From NCBI GenBank assembly GCA_025267735.1, contig CM046294.1, forward strand, positions 34,255,222 through 34,319,221: DNA of 64,000 nucleotides, written 5' to 3'. The DNA comes from Mactra quadrangularis (lineage: Eukaryota > Mollusca > Bivalvia > Venerida > Mactridae). The notes below the pieces were generated by a model. The model saw only the letters and a list, made by a program, of their open reading frames with translations. It had not been told where the DNA came from and searched no databases. The position numbers and the translations under genes were made by a program. Positions 45,464 through 56,814 of the stretch are shown piece by piece. The first letter of the stretch is position 1; every line of letters begins with the position of its first letter.

Positions 45464-47049
45464 GTCAGCTACGTCACGCATTTTAGTGCGAGACTGTCCT
45501 TATAAAAATGTACATGATATATTTGATATACTAGATTAAGCTTGTAATTCCAGTGTAAAATATCAAGCCAGTGATTTATAAGAAACATCCAATGTTGTCA
45601 TGAGGAAACATTCTAAATATTATATTACAAAATCGTTTTAAAGGCTAAAGGATACAACTGAGTTATCAAGGGAGAAGACAGGTCTTGTAAACTAATCATT
45701 TTACATTTAGATATGACAAAATACGACCAGAACAGCTTTGGTTTTTGTTGTTGTTTGTCTCAAACAGCTGAAATTCATGATCTCGTTCTTAAGTCTCGTT
45801 CTGAGCGAGACAATAATACTTTGTTTGTGTTCGTAAGAAAATCGACACCATGTGCACAACTGTCTGAATTATGAATGCTTTGCTGATTACACAGATGTAT
45901 CGGATTGTGACATAACAACGATATTAAACTATATTCAACAAAAACATGAAGTATTAAATCATACATTCACATTTCAAAATTAGTTCAACTATGTAACAGC
46001 TAGGCGTATTGTACTACTTTATCTAAAAAACGAAATCTTGTTTTGTAAAATAATGACAATGTCATGTTTGATATCGATATAATCATACTGTTAGTTAGAC
46101 ACAGCATGAACCCACACAATCAATCAAACTTATATATATATAAAGTTAAGTGAAGTTGAGTTTAAACTAATTCAGCATAGCTCTGTTAATTGTGAAACAA
46201 GAACTTCCAACTTAGATTAATCCCTCTCGTGTATGCTCCCTGGTCTTACAGTACTGAGGTACTAGCTACAAGGAAGTCATTGACTTACTTACTTTGACTG
46301 TCTGTACCCCATTATTCATGTCTAGACAATATAAATATTCTTCTAAAGAAACTCGAGTCCACTTCTACCATTTGGATCAAGGTAAAATGTAGAATTCAGT
46401 TTATTCTTGTGATTTATATAATATTCAAATTTTAGACATTAAAACCCATGTATCAAAACTTTACGTTTACTGAAAAGAGACGAAAAACATTAATCTGTTA
46501 CATATGTTTTTATATTATTTCAAACATCTCTGATGAAAAAAGATTTTTTTTTTAAATATGACATTATCTATACAGTATGTTTAGTATTGTTTACGTTATG
46601 TCATATCATAGAGGATCAAGATCAAGCCCGAAAGATACAACGTGTTTGCCAATACATTTATACATAGTTCTCATCACACTATGTTTAAGTTAATTTCTTG
46701 TAATAGCAAACTGTCCCACAATTTTGGACCATACATATTCAACATAGAAATAGTTGTCTTGATGTGGTAAACCTGCACAAGTTTTCCTTTCTCGGATAAA
46801 AAGGTCCATGAAAGTCCTTTATCGTGAACGTAAGTTGAAATAGTCATCACAATATTTGTGGACGAGGTATGTTGACCAGGTTTGATGAAAATTTCAATGT
46901 AAATGAGGAATCCTGATTGTTAACTAAGGATTTTCAGTGATTTGACTCAGTGTCCTAGTTTTTTACCACAAATGACACTCATCTTCGTTTAAGATAGCAA
47001 TCCTATTTTTTTCGAGATAGCTGATCTAGAGTTAAATGAGAAAAAAAAA
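45462..47049. other. AT-rich sequence
   Basis: No gene was recognised. A 63-codon minus frame at 45775-45966 has no support. Confidence 0.4.
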
Positions 47050-47933
47050 TATTCGACTCAATAGTCTCATCTATTCTATTAATCTGGGGGTCTCACAAAG
47101 GACCGGATATAGAAAAAATGCACATTAAATTTCTAAAACGTTTGTTAGGTGTACGCCAACAACTTCGAATTAGGTACCTTTCCCTTGATTATCATCCAGA
47201 AAATTAGAATGGTGAAATATTGGTTCAAAAGTCAAAGCTCTCTTTGCTTTTAACTATTTAACCAGCGTGATGATTTAGGTAACTTTGTAAACCTTAGGTC
47301 ACCGAATATTAAAAATTTAATCGACAGTTTGGGTTATTCATACCTTTGGAATATTAGGCCTATTTGAAATGATATTATTTATTTATTTATTTGACCTCCA
47401 TTGTCTGGAGAAGTAAATAAACACAAATACGTCTATGTTTAAAATGCAATGTGAAAACAATAGAAAGCGAATATCATGTCCTTTTTATCGTTCGATTCGT
47501 AATGACATTTTTCCAAAATACTATTGCCATTGGCCTAATATTCATTAATTAAAATCTATTATGTCTTTCAAAAGCAAGTACTGACTATAAAATTGGCAAA
47601 ATATATTTATAGTGCCTTGAAATAAAGAGATAATCATGTATAGTTTGTATCTACATTTGTAATAATTTTCATGTATGTTATTATATTTTTATGTTATAAA
47701 ATAGTGTTATTACACAAAAAACGAATATCTGAATATAACTGTATCTATAGATGTACGTACAGCCCAAATATGGAACACTTTTCAGATACCTTATTAGTAT
47801 TTATAGGATTACTATATTGATGTTACTGTATTCTATAGAATGCATTGGGTGTACCGTCAGTCGTATTGAAATGGCGACAAACACCATGTGTTTATGCTGT
47901 TTATAATAAATTCTGTTTTGTTCTGTTCTGTTC
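47050..47933 (+). pseudogene. LINE C-terminal relic with a TTCTG tail
   Basis: From 47052 a frame reads FDSIVSSILLIWGSHKGPDI and on to KMHIKFLKRLLGVRQQ, the region after the reverse transcriptase in the LINE family seen at 48312-49873 (whose counterpart has ITPIVLYGSELWG). Later, in shifted frames, come KIRMVKYWFK, NIKNLIDSLGYSYLWN and, near 47590, TIKLAKYIYSALK. The catalytic region is missing, and several frameshifts and stops are present. The 3' end is AATAAATTCTG followed by TTCTG pentanucleotides (47911-47933). A typical 5'-truncated insertion. Confidence 0.8.
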
Positions 47934-48194
47934 CTTAAGGATGCATTATTTGCTGACCCCATCAAATTAAAGAGAGGTGGTCACTTATTATATCAATAAT
48001 CGCTAAACGTGCATTTTCACATAGCATTGTATAAATTATAAGTTTGACGAATTGACCTAATGGTTGTGCAATAAATTGAGTTTGACAATTCTATCGTTGG
48101 ACGAGTTGAATGTAAACTTTTGATTTGTTTGTTTTCAAATCTGACTCTATATCTCTATTGTTAATTTTAAATCATTAAACATTTGAAAGGAACA

Positions 48195-48311
48195 CATCTT
48201 AGAACACATCGTACAAGTACTGAACACATAATTATCGACGTTTCTGAACGTCGATATAAACAATTATCAAGATTTGAGCATTTAGAAGTTGACACCAGTT
48301 GCCTTAAGCCA
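48195..48311 (+). mobile_element. Dispersed repeat 'R', copy A, left part
   Basis: ATAAACAATTATCAAGATTT and CACCAGTTGCCTTAAGCC match 56830-56885. The repeat is interrupted by the LINE insertion and resumes at 49881. Confidence 0.7.
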
Positions 48312-49873
48312 ATCAAACTCAAACAATTTATTTATGCTATTTGACCACCGGCCCTTGCACATATATACAAGTACAATGTAATACAAATTACAATAATTAC
48401 AATTACATTACAATATAGTATTCCTTTTATCAAAAGCATAATACAAATATGTTGCCACGTTTTTTACTATGGATTCCTGTCTACATGATAATAAAATGTT
48501 AAACTTATGTAAATTTGGTTCATATGTAAATTTTCTAGGTATGTATTTTAATTCTAAGATCTGTATAAAAAGGACATATAAGTAGGAAGTGATATTCAGT
48601 TTCAATGAAGTAGATACAATAAGGACACAATCTTTCATTTCTATTTACATTTGTATAACGACCTTTTTCAATTAACAATTTATGAGAGGAAGATCTAAAA
48701 CATGAAAGCGCTTTTCTAAATTTACTTATATTAAATAAAATTTAGATATGGTTCACATTCAAATACCTTTTTGAATCCGAAGTAACAATTAAGTTTAGAG
48801 CTATTTTCACAATGACTACCACTTTTGCAAAAATTGGTCTTTAGTGCGTCTCTCATATTGATAAACAAATAGTAATTCATTTGTAATATGTTGGTTATCC
48901 CATATATAACCAAAACCATTTTCAAACAAATAGCAACGTAGCTTGGTAACCCAATTTACGTAGCCAAGCTCATCGTATACTTTTAACATGAAATAACTTT
49001 TTTTAGTAAGTCTGTGGACAGGCATACGAAGTATACGAAGCCAATATTTTACGACACGTTTACATGAGTATATATAAATTTGATATCTTCCGCAATCACC
49101 TAGAACTGCATAGTTACTAGTATTCAATGGTACATACATAAATCTTTTACATGCATAGTAATGAATTCTTTCAATAGCATCAACACAATATATACCCCAC
49201 AACTCCGAGCCATATAATACAATGGGTGTAATTTTAGCATCAAAATTCAAATTTAAAATATGATTTACTATTTACAGGCATTAAAGAATACAATGATGAT
49301 AAAAGTGCCATTAAAACTCGCTTAGCTTTCAATGCTATATTGTCAGCCATCTTATACATGGATAAAAACAATGGAAAATAGACACCGACATGGTTAAAAC
49401 CACTAACACATTCAATTAATTCTTTATTGTAATACATGTACCATTTTTCGTTTCTGGCTAGTCGACCACCATTTTTAAAAACAACAATTTTACTCTTGTT
49501 GATATTGACCGTCAAATGTGACGTAACACAAAACTCACTTAATAAATTCAACTGCCGTTGTAAACCAAAAATGGTATCAGAAAGAAGTGCAACATCATCT
49601 GCGAACATAAGTAAAAATAGTTCAATAATATCTGGGTTAAGTTGAACACCTCTTACATTATTTTCTTGTAAAAAGACATACAATTCGTTAGTAAATAGAC
49701 TAAACAGAACCGGACTCAAACAACAGCCTTGTCTTAAACCAACTGGACAATTAATAACATTGCTAAATTGATTACCATTTCTTACCCTCGTTTTAATAGA
49801 TTTAAAAAGGTTACCATCAATACCATGTTTAAACAACATGAAAATTTAAACAATGAAACATATAAATCACATC
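48312..49873 (-). pseudogene. 5'-truncated LINE with RT domain, 7-bp target duplication
   Basis: TAAGCCA flanks both sides (48305-48311 and 49874-49880). On the minus strand a 199-codon frame (49839-49240) carries reverse transcriptase motifs: GLRQGCCLSPVLF, the catalytic FADDVALLS, NINKSKIVVFKNGG and FNHVGVYF. A second frame (49250-48816) continues with TPIVLYGSELWG and KRVVKYWLRILRMP. Remnants of the tail follow (CPYC, EYHFLLICPFY) to a stop near 48408. The 3' untranslated part has GGGCCGGTGGTCAAATAGC and AATAAA. The N-terminal part of RT and any endonuclease are missing. The frame breaks between the two large frames suggest moderate age. Exact clade not determined. Confidence 0.92.
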
Positions 49874-49880
49874 TAAGCCA

Positions 49881-50123
49881 TTGAGGTCACATGATAATGA
49901 ACGTCAAATAGTTAAATTAAGGGGTGCGTGAATGAACTCGTCGACGCCATGTTTTTTCGGGTTACCTCTTGGTATTAGCAGAAAATACCATAATCAATAA
50001 ACGAACGAGTACCAATTTCAAGCAAGTTGCCATATAAGACCAGGAAAATGCAAAACTTTTTTTTTCTTTTAAAACACGCATTTGTTAAAAAATGCAAACT
50101 TATCTTCCCTATTTTCGGGCGAA
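49881..50123 (+). mobile_element. Dispersed repeat 'R', copy A, right part
   Basis: TTGAGGTCACATGATAATGA, CTCGTCGACGCCATG, GAACGAGTACCAATTTCAAG and GCATTTGTTAAAAAATGCAAA match 56896-57168 in order. Confidence 0.8.
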
Positions 50124-50770
50124 TCTAAATATACGGGAGAAGATTATCCGTATCCAATCAGCACAGGAGTGTAACCAGTATCTACTGAGACGGGTTTTAG
50201 TCGCGCCTCTCATGAATACCGCTATAAGCTTAACGTTCACCAGTAGGAACGCCCTTCTGATTCATATCGGTGAACGTTCGATTAGCTGCCGGAATATTTC
50301 GGTTTGCTAAAAAATGAATATAGTTCCTATATGCCAAAGAGACAGGAAAATTTCTAAAGTCTACCATAATAATGCTGTTTTACGTGCGCAGTCGGAACAT
50401 GTCCCTGACAGCGCCGGTTCATTCGATGTATTTTTATCAGCCCGGAAGGTTCCGCACAATGAATCAAAAGCGTCCAAATGTTTAACATATCGTAAACAGG
50501 GCACGCCGATCCCGGTATTCTATATATATACTTGGCACGGTTTTAAACGCTGACGCATATTGCTTGAATCTCTCATTCTATGCGTAGACGATAAAACATA
50601 TCCTGGCTTAGACGCTTAACTCATATTGCAAAACAACAACGCACAGGAAGTAGTGCGTATACATGAATATAAAACCGTTGTATGTCTTTTTCTTTTTTCA
50701 AAGATATAATCATGATGGTTAAATTGTAAAAATATGCTGGCTAATAACTACAGGAATACCTATCCATAGA
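50124..50770. other. CpG-richer unique segment
   Basis: Two plus frames (50092-50310 and 50314-50553) sit end to end in different frames without recognisable motifs. AACGTTCACC and GGTGAACGTT form a perfect 10-bp inverted repeat at about 50231-50280. It may belong to repeat R or be an independent element. Confidence 0.3.
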
Positions 50771-50992
50771 TACTTTTTTAACGTCGTATTCAACACACAT
50801 TTAGGTCATATATACGACGGCCAGCTCTTCCTACTATAGGTTTCCTGGACACTTTTCGATCACCAGTACAAACTTACCCTACCACGAGGCCGACAACTCA
50901 TGTATAGGGTATGACCTACCACGACCCGGCTCGAACCCGCGATCTACGAATTCGAAGTCAGACATGCTAACCACTACGCAACGGCCGCGGCT
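50771..50992 (-). mobile_element. tRNA-derived SINE, different head, shared 3' domain
   Basis: On the minus strand the head reads CGGCCGTTGCGTAGTGGTTA with B box GGGTTCGAGCC. The body has TTGTCGGCCTCGTGGTAGGG and GTCCAGGAAACC, and the end GGCCGTCGTATATATGACCT and AATACGACGTTAAA. The last 100 bp parallel those of the SINE at 29130-29420, although the tRNA heads belong to different types. Confidence 0.9.
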
Positions 50993-52350
50993 TCCATAAA
51001 TAAAAGGTGTTGCAAACCTTAATGGGTATTATCTGTAGTGTATCCTAATTTCGTTTTCAAAGGTCTGTGTAATGATTGACAGATGTAAACACTTTCTCAT
51101 GGAGATTAAATGGCCAGTATAAAAGTTTTATTTCACGTGCATGTTACTTTTTTGGATAGCAATATATCATATTGCGAATTCTCAAAAACATATTTCATTT
51201 ATTTAGTACATGTAAAAATTGTCACGTGGTTTCATGTATTTAGACATTTTACACATGATGCTTAGCGTAGTATCGTACTGACCAGTTAGTTTATGTTGAA
51301 CTCTAATATAGATCAATGGATAGGAAATTAAACCGATTATTAGGATTATTGGTCAAATTGTTCCACGTTGTATTTTTCTTATAGCTCTGATATGGTAATG
51401 AATTGAAGTTAAAAGTTCTGTTGCAAATTTAAAAAACACTTATCATTACTTGATAATTACTTATTATAAGTTAAATGCAATAAATATTAATACAAGTTGT
51501 AGATTTCTACGCCGTGTGTGACACTATTGGATGTATACAGGTGGTTCTGTTACATATTAGTAACATATACAATTAATTTGTATGAACATTTAATTGTATT
51601 TCCTTGTACTCCTCTGTGGTTATTATACCTGTGCAATTATAGGAGTATGCATTTTAATCAAGTTCTAAATTAGTTTTACCTGAACATTGGGATATCGTTT
51701 TTTCAAGAAACGAAATCGTATTCTACACATTTTTTTTACATTTTTAAGCACATTATGTGACCGAAGCATGTAACATGTTTTCTATGTCGAACAACTCCAG
51801 CGCCTTTAGCGCTTTGATTTGTAAAAGTTTTCTACTGTCAGTTTACATGTCAAAAACGTATCACTAACCGTTTTGAAATATTGACCTTATCTAGTTGGCT
51901 TTGATACAAGCTGTTCGATTTACTAATTTAAAAATAACAAAACTGCACGTTAAAGACGTTACATAAATAAAGCTATGATGCAGCGGTGCTGAGAGACGAT
52001 GAAATTGAAATTCTTAGTAAAAAGAAGTGGTTTACAGTATCAAAATGCCCAAAAGTTGTCCCCCAACCGTTTAACCAATCATTTAATTTTCAAAACAGGG
52101 ATAACAAGTCAAAATCTTATTTCTGTTGTTAATAGTTATTTTAAAGTTATATGTTTCGAAGACCGCTTTATTTTGTCAGTAGGATTTTCGAATGAACATG
52201 TGTCACCTCTCAACTCAGTCGATGGCATGTCTTAAATCGAACATATTCGGTACATGTCCAAGGACATAGAGAATGGAAAATGACCACCATGATATGACAG
52301 AAAAAAAGTAGAAAAGTTTCGTAAAGCATCAGAAACAAACGAGTAAGTTA
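50993..52350. other. AT-rich sequence upstream of the gene candidate
   Basis: A 78-codon plus frame (51999-52235) has no identifiable motif. Otherwise featureless. Confidence 0.4.
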
Positions 52351-52362
52351 TTGAAAAGTGAC

Positions 52363-52719
52363 ATGACAAATCTGCCACATTTGTTTTCTCTGCATGCTAG
52401 AGTATCAGTGTTAACTGTAATTATTGTAGGATATTTATCAATATATACATTTGTAAGTTACATTCATGTTAAAGGTGATAGGAGAACGCCTCTTAATGTC
52501 TCTGATTTGTTGACCAATGAAATTGACGAACAACCTCAGACACTGTCCTTAACAAAATGTTTACCGATATTTAAACATAACTCTCTCTTTTCATACTTGC
52601 TAGAGCATTCGGATTTTAGAGTTACAATTAGAAAATTTATCATTTTTGTTTGTTTTCTGATACTTTTTCTGATTTTGACTATTTTTATATCAGAAACTTT
52701 TATTTGGAGACTTATTTGA
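52363..52719 (+). CDS. Hypothetical 118-residue protein with two membrane-like segments
   Basis: The first ATG is at 52363; the frame is open further upstream only through a TTG. Hydrophobic stretches at about residues 15-32 (VLTVIIVGYLSIYTFVSYI) and 91-112 (FIIFVCFLILFLILTIFIS) flank a polar region with GDRRTPLNVSDLL. No family is recognised. A frame this long is expected about once by chance in a window of this size and base composition. Its T-rich sequence would automatically encode F, L and I. Its proximity (167 bp) to the secreted-protein gene is the only contextual support. Confidence 0.25.
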   Translation: MTNLPHLFSLHARVSVLTVIIVGYLSIYTFVSYIHVKGDRRTPLNVSDLLTNEIDEQPQTLSLTKCLPIFKHNSLFSYLLEHSDFRVTIRKFIIFVCFLILFLILTIFISETFIWRLI

Positions 52720-52885
52720 ATTGGAAAGCAAAGAGTTGAAATATTTTTCATTTTAAGTTTTAAACTCAAAGTTTTCAATACTTTAAAGCAGTAACAAAAT
52801 CTTTTGTAGCATTAAACAGTTGCTTCAAAAACACTTAAAACAATTTATTTGTTTTATTATTTGGAGAAATACGTAAACCACAAAA

Positions 52886-53589
52886 ATGAGTTTATGGAAG
52901 GCAGTTATGTGTAGTTTAATGGTAGTATTGGTTAGTTTGCCTTGTTTCAACTCATCACCAGTTGTTAGACTAAATGATCAATCTGGACAATTAACTGCAA
53001 TAAGAAAGGCACGTGATGTTGGTGAGGTAAGTTCCAGTGATGTTGGTGTTGTTTTTGTTGTTGGTGGTGGTGATTTTTGTTACATAGTTGTTTTGTTTAG
53101 CATTTTTGCGTATTATGGTCATCAATATTGTTGAATTTTATTCAACTGTCAGTGGTACAACATTAACCTCGCTGATTTAAATACTTACTGCAGTACTTCT
53201 GTACTCACAATGAAAATTCATACACATATTGATGTACGACAGCGGTGTTAAAGTATTCATCACTGACTGTTTAATGAAATTTAACAATACCAGTATTAAA
53301 AAAGTAAACCATGCTACAATGTCTACGGAAAACGATTTAACAAACAAGTACATCTTTGTCAGCAGTAAAATGCTCATATGTAACGCATTAACCTTTTATA
53401 AAATAATTTTCAAGCCTCCATTGACTATCTAATTTTTCATGCTAATATTGTAAAGAAAAATATGCTGTTTGTCCATGGAAAAGTTGGGATGGAAATTTTC
53501 ACATAGCTTTTGCAAGTATGAACGATTCGGACGAAGGAATTCTACATCCATTTGGTACATATTATCAACGTTTTAACGATCAAATTTAG
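52886..53589 (+). CDS. Two-exon gene for a small secreted protein (89 residues)
   Basis: Exon 1 (52886-53021) starts at an ATG with A at -3 and encodes a signal peptide: MSLWK, then a hydrophobic core VMCSLMVVLVSL, with likely cleavage near CFNSS/P (residues 20-25). Then comes a polar stretch with a dibasic site (IRKAR, 39-43). Exon 2 (53456-53589) follows AG and encodes KYAVCPWKSWDGNFHIAFAS, continuing to the stop TAG at 53587-53589. With donor GTTG|GTGAGG the two exons join in frame across a 434-bp intron. The stronger-looking donor GAG|GTAAGT five bases later would shift the frame, so the exact donor, or a missing middle exon, is uncertain. The predicted mature part has one cysteine (C51) and several aromatics. 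AATAAA lies 57 bp after the stop. I recognise no family; a secreted peptide or precursor is the inference. Confidence 0.6.
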
Positions 53590-53645
53590 TCGTTAATCTC
53601 TTTATACTCGTATTTTATTTGCGGAATTATCATAAAGTTGTTGAT

Positions 53646-53651
53646 AATAAA
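53646..53651 (+). terminator. Polyadenylation signal AATAAA
   Basis: A canonical hexamer 57 bp after the exon 2 stop, followed within 20 bp by T-rich TTCTAATATTTTTATTTTTG. It supports 53589 as a true gene end. Confidence 0.55.
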
Positions 53652-53659
53652 CTGTTCTA

Positions 53660-54089
53660 ATATTTTTATTTTTGACGGTTTAGATTTTTTATAAAATATG
53701 TTCGCGTTATAATAAGAATCAATAAATAAAAGGCAAACTTGAAGCAATGACAATCGATGCTCACTACCATACTCTTACTTTATTACGAAAGTCTATGTCG
53801 TATGATTCTATGTAAATTAACTACGATTGGATAATCAGAAGTAATTTTTACATTATATAGTGATCTACTCTTATATAATGATCAACAGCGTCTATGGTTA
53901 CTTGTTATACAATAACAACTAATAAGGTAGGCAAACATTTTTTCGCCTGTTTTTTTCTTTCCAGACAAATAATTGAATGACACCAGATAGTACGAAGCCC
54001 CTTAAGTGACATTTTAAAAGTAAAATTACGTTATTGCATTTTATAGTCTAAGTTTCATGCTAATGCACGTTCGCCGACTTTTAGAGCTA
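53660..54089. other. AT-rich spacer
   Basis: Nothing recognised. Confidence 0.4.
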
Positions 54090-54341
54090 TTATCCCTGGT
54101 CATTAGGTGCCTGGTATCTATCTATCAATCTCCCTGGGGAGACTTTTTCTCCGCTTTGGGCAGCCGACAGGTTGGCCCAACGGAACTATACCAACTTTGC
54201 AGGTACCCATTTACAAGTGGGTAAAGTGAAGCAACCGCATGTTAATTTCTTGCAGGAGGAAATTAGCAGTGCCCCTGGCGAGGTTCGAATCTGGGACTTC
54301 TCAAACCTTAAGCGCGAGTCCTGCCACTGGATTACAGCTCC
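54090..54341 (-). mobile_element. tRNA-derived SINE of a third type
   Basis: On the minus strand a tRNA-like head (GGGAGCTGTAATCCAGTGGC; B-like AGATTCGAACCTCG) precedes GCTAATTTCCTCCTGCAAG, CTTTACCCACTTGTAAATGG, GTACCTGCAAAGTTGG and an end AGTCTCCCCAGGGAG ... CAGGCACCTAATGACC. Its body is unlike the two other SINE groups here. The plus frames over it (54172-54438) are shadows. Confidence 0.75.
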
Positions 54342-54483
54342 CACATTTCGAAATACTTTTTTATTTTCACAATTATTTCGTATATTATTATTTCGTTTTC
54401 ACGCAATACTTCGATTTAACGAAATAATATTACGTTAAAACGAAATAATATTATTTCTTAAATTATTTTGTAATATTATTTTG
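54342..54483. repeat. CGAAATAATATTA-type irregular repeat
   Basis: AACGAAATAATATTACGTTA and AACGAAATAATATTATTTCT, with TTTCGTATATTATTATTTCG in inverse, give a self-complementary AT-rich tract. Confidence 0.6.
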
Positions 54484-55284
54484 TTAAAATGTTGTAGCGC
54501 CGTTAAACGTTGCAACGCCTCTAAGAGTCGCAACTAACGTTAAACGTCGCAACACTAACGGTAAACGTCGCAACACTAACGGTAAACGTCACAACACTAA
54601 CGGTAAACGTCGCAACACTAACGGTAAACGTCGCAACACTAGCGGTAAACGTCGCAACACTAACGGTAAACGTCGCAGCACTAACGCTAAACGTCGCATC
54701 ACTAACGGTAAACGTCGCAACACTGTTAATGCAAGAATAAGGCCTATGTAGTGTTTGTCTATCTAGATCTAACCCAAATTGACCGTGTTTCAAAGTTGAT
54801 CTGAAAATGATCAAAATAGACCCTGAGATAAAGTTTATGGCCGCGTGAGTTATTGTATGAGACATTTAAGTGGATGGTAAAGGTGCAATAACGGTTGCTA
54901 TGGAACACAAATCGGTTGCTATGGACGGAATAGTTGATGCTTTGGACCTTAAGGCAATTGGCATATGGTGTATTAGTGGTTGCTATGGATCAAAAGATGG
55001 TTGCTAAGGATATATTGATGGTTGCTACGAGTCTTACAGTTATTGCTCTAAAGTCATATCTGTCTTATGTAACACTTGTGTGTGGATAAGCCTCGGTACT
55101 ATTCCTTCTTACTAAGTGCAATGTTTAGCGTTAGTATTGCGACGTTTAACGTTAGTCGATTTTTTTGCGACGTTAAGCGTTAGCGATGCGACGTTTCACG
55201 GCAGCTCGATTGCGACCGTTAGTGTTGCGACGTTTTACGTTAGTTGCGACGTTAAGCGGCGTTGCGACGTTTAACGGCGCAACA
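54484..55284. mobile_element. CpG-rich foldback element with 21-bp subterminal repeats
   Basis: The ends GTAGCGCCGTTAAACGTTGC and GCGACGTTTAACGGCGCAAC are inverted over about 28 bp. Inside the left end, TAACGGTAAACGTCGCAACAC repeats about nine times with a 21-bp period (54535-54727). Inside the right end, degenerate inverse units (GCGACGTTTAACGTTAG and others) fill 55120-55282. The centre (54730-55110) is unique apart from GGTTGCTATGGA-type short repeats at 54890-55030. There is no transposase frame; the 114-codon minus frame (V-A-T-F-T-V-S repeats) is the array itself. Confidence 0.88.
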
Positions 55285-55778
55285 AACGTAATATTATCAT
55301 TTAATTACTAAAAATTGTTTACAGCTCATAATTAATTAGTATTAATATAATTTCAACGTACAGTTAACATTAAGTTCCCTCAAGTTTAATGGAGAATTTT
55401 TCCCCATGAATCAAGTACCGGTTGAGATAGTTTACGTTGCCCTATTTGAATGGGTCAACAGCCTGAGTCAGCACTAGAGCAGGATGTAGACAAGTTAAGT
55501 GCTGAGCTATCAAAATTTTTTCCACCAACCCATCAACATTTTGACACACAGATCATCAATCAATCGGGGAATAACTCTGTGTCACACAAAATGGAGTTAT
55601 GGTTCTTGTACACAGTATTTCTAGTCATTATGCGATGAAAATGACTATATATTACACCTATCTATTAAAATTTATCAAGTAAATGTATGCGTGTGTAATT
55701 GTGCTGATGTAAGACATGGGATGGCTTGGTGTGATTCAGTGAAAGACAGGTGACATAATCAGTTGTTCATGTATTTTT
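55285..55778. other. AT-rich spacer
   Basis: A 62-codon plus frame (55450-55638, MGQQPESALEQDVDKL) resembles no known family and has no splice context. Confidence 0.35.
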
Positions 55779-55878
55779 TGGTTGAGTTTAACGCCATAGC
55801 AACATATTGTATACAATGTAGTTTATATCACGGCGGTCAGTCCACCTACTCACTGCACTGTTCCTGAAGAGGCTATAA
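55779..55878 (-). mobile_element. SINE 3' fragment
   Basis: GGTTGAGTTTAACGCCATAG, TATCACGGCGGTCAGTCCAC and CTGTTCCTGAAGAGGC match, in inverse, the last 100 bp of the 35050-35348 family. Confidence 0.85.
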
Positions 55879-55879
55879 A

Positions 55880-56814
55880 ATATTACGTAAAAACAAAATA
55901 ATAGTGAAAAAAGTGCTTCAAAATGTCACTTTAGGGGCTCTATAAAATAGCGCATAAAATACTACTTATCTTTCTCCGAAAAAATCAATTACTACTCCGA
56001 GTTTTGGTCGTTAGCTTCAAATCCTTCGCAGAAAATTAAAGTCAATCTGTAAACTAGGTTAAGTGCAAAAATAGTTTGTACCCAAGATTCCACATAAACA
56101 TTTACAACTCCCAGGCTTATTAGGACATTTTTGAACAAAGACATGCTACAGTTATCTTAAACGCTATTTGAATCATTTCTTTTTTGGCAGGTGCAAAAGT
56201 TGCAAAACAGAGTTTGTTTGTCTTCTGATGATCACGTGACTATATACCCTGTCAACTAATTAAATCGTTTATACACTAGGCATCTCAATATAATTTCTAA
56301 GAACTTTGGACGAGGAAGTTCACTTGTGACAGACTTTATATATAGTGTATGATCTTGTTTAGAACGGAAATAAATTTGTATTGACTTCAACATGAAATGT
56401 TACTTAACCGACTACTACTTTGCTAATACGTTATGAAAGCTTTCACTTGACTTAACAAAAAGAAGATATAATTGTCTTATTCTGTTGAAATCAATTAGTG
56501 ATTTCTCCACTAAGAAATGTTTCACAAAGTTATATCTATTATACATTTTGATAAACGTTATATACGTACATTGTATTACGTATTCTATTGGAAAATATGA
56601 CTTGCAACTTCATATAGATTATTACTGTTAGTTATTAGAATGCAATGTCTGTATAATTTATCTTATTTTACTCGCTGAGATTTTAGCATTATGTCAATGT
56701 ATTGTTTTAGGACTGCAAATATTAACATCATCTATTATTGTAAACTTACTTGTACTTATCATGTAATGTTATTGTGATGTTTGGAAGTAAATTAAGTAGA
56801 GAATAGAAGCCATC
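55880..56814. other. AT-rich spacer
   Basis: TATTACGTAAAAACAAAATA at 55881 echoes the 54342-54483 repeat. Otherwise nothing recognised. Confidence 0.4.

Noticed and set aside
50092..50553. One gene split by a frameshift (two adjacent plus frames)
   Set aside because: No motif or similarity joins the two frames, and the first overlaps the end of repeat R.
54521..54865. 114-residue V-A-T-F-T-V-S repeat protein
   Set aside because: It arises from the 21-bp subterminal repeat of the foldback element; 21 being a multiple of three keeps the frame open.
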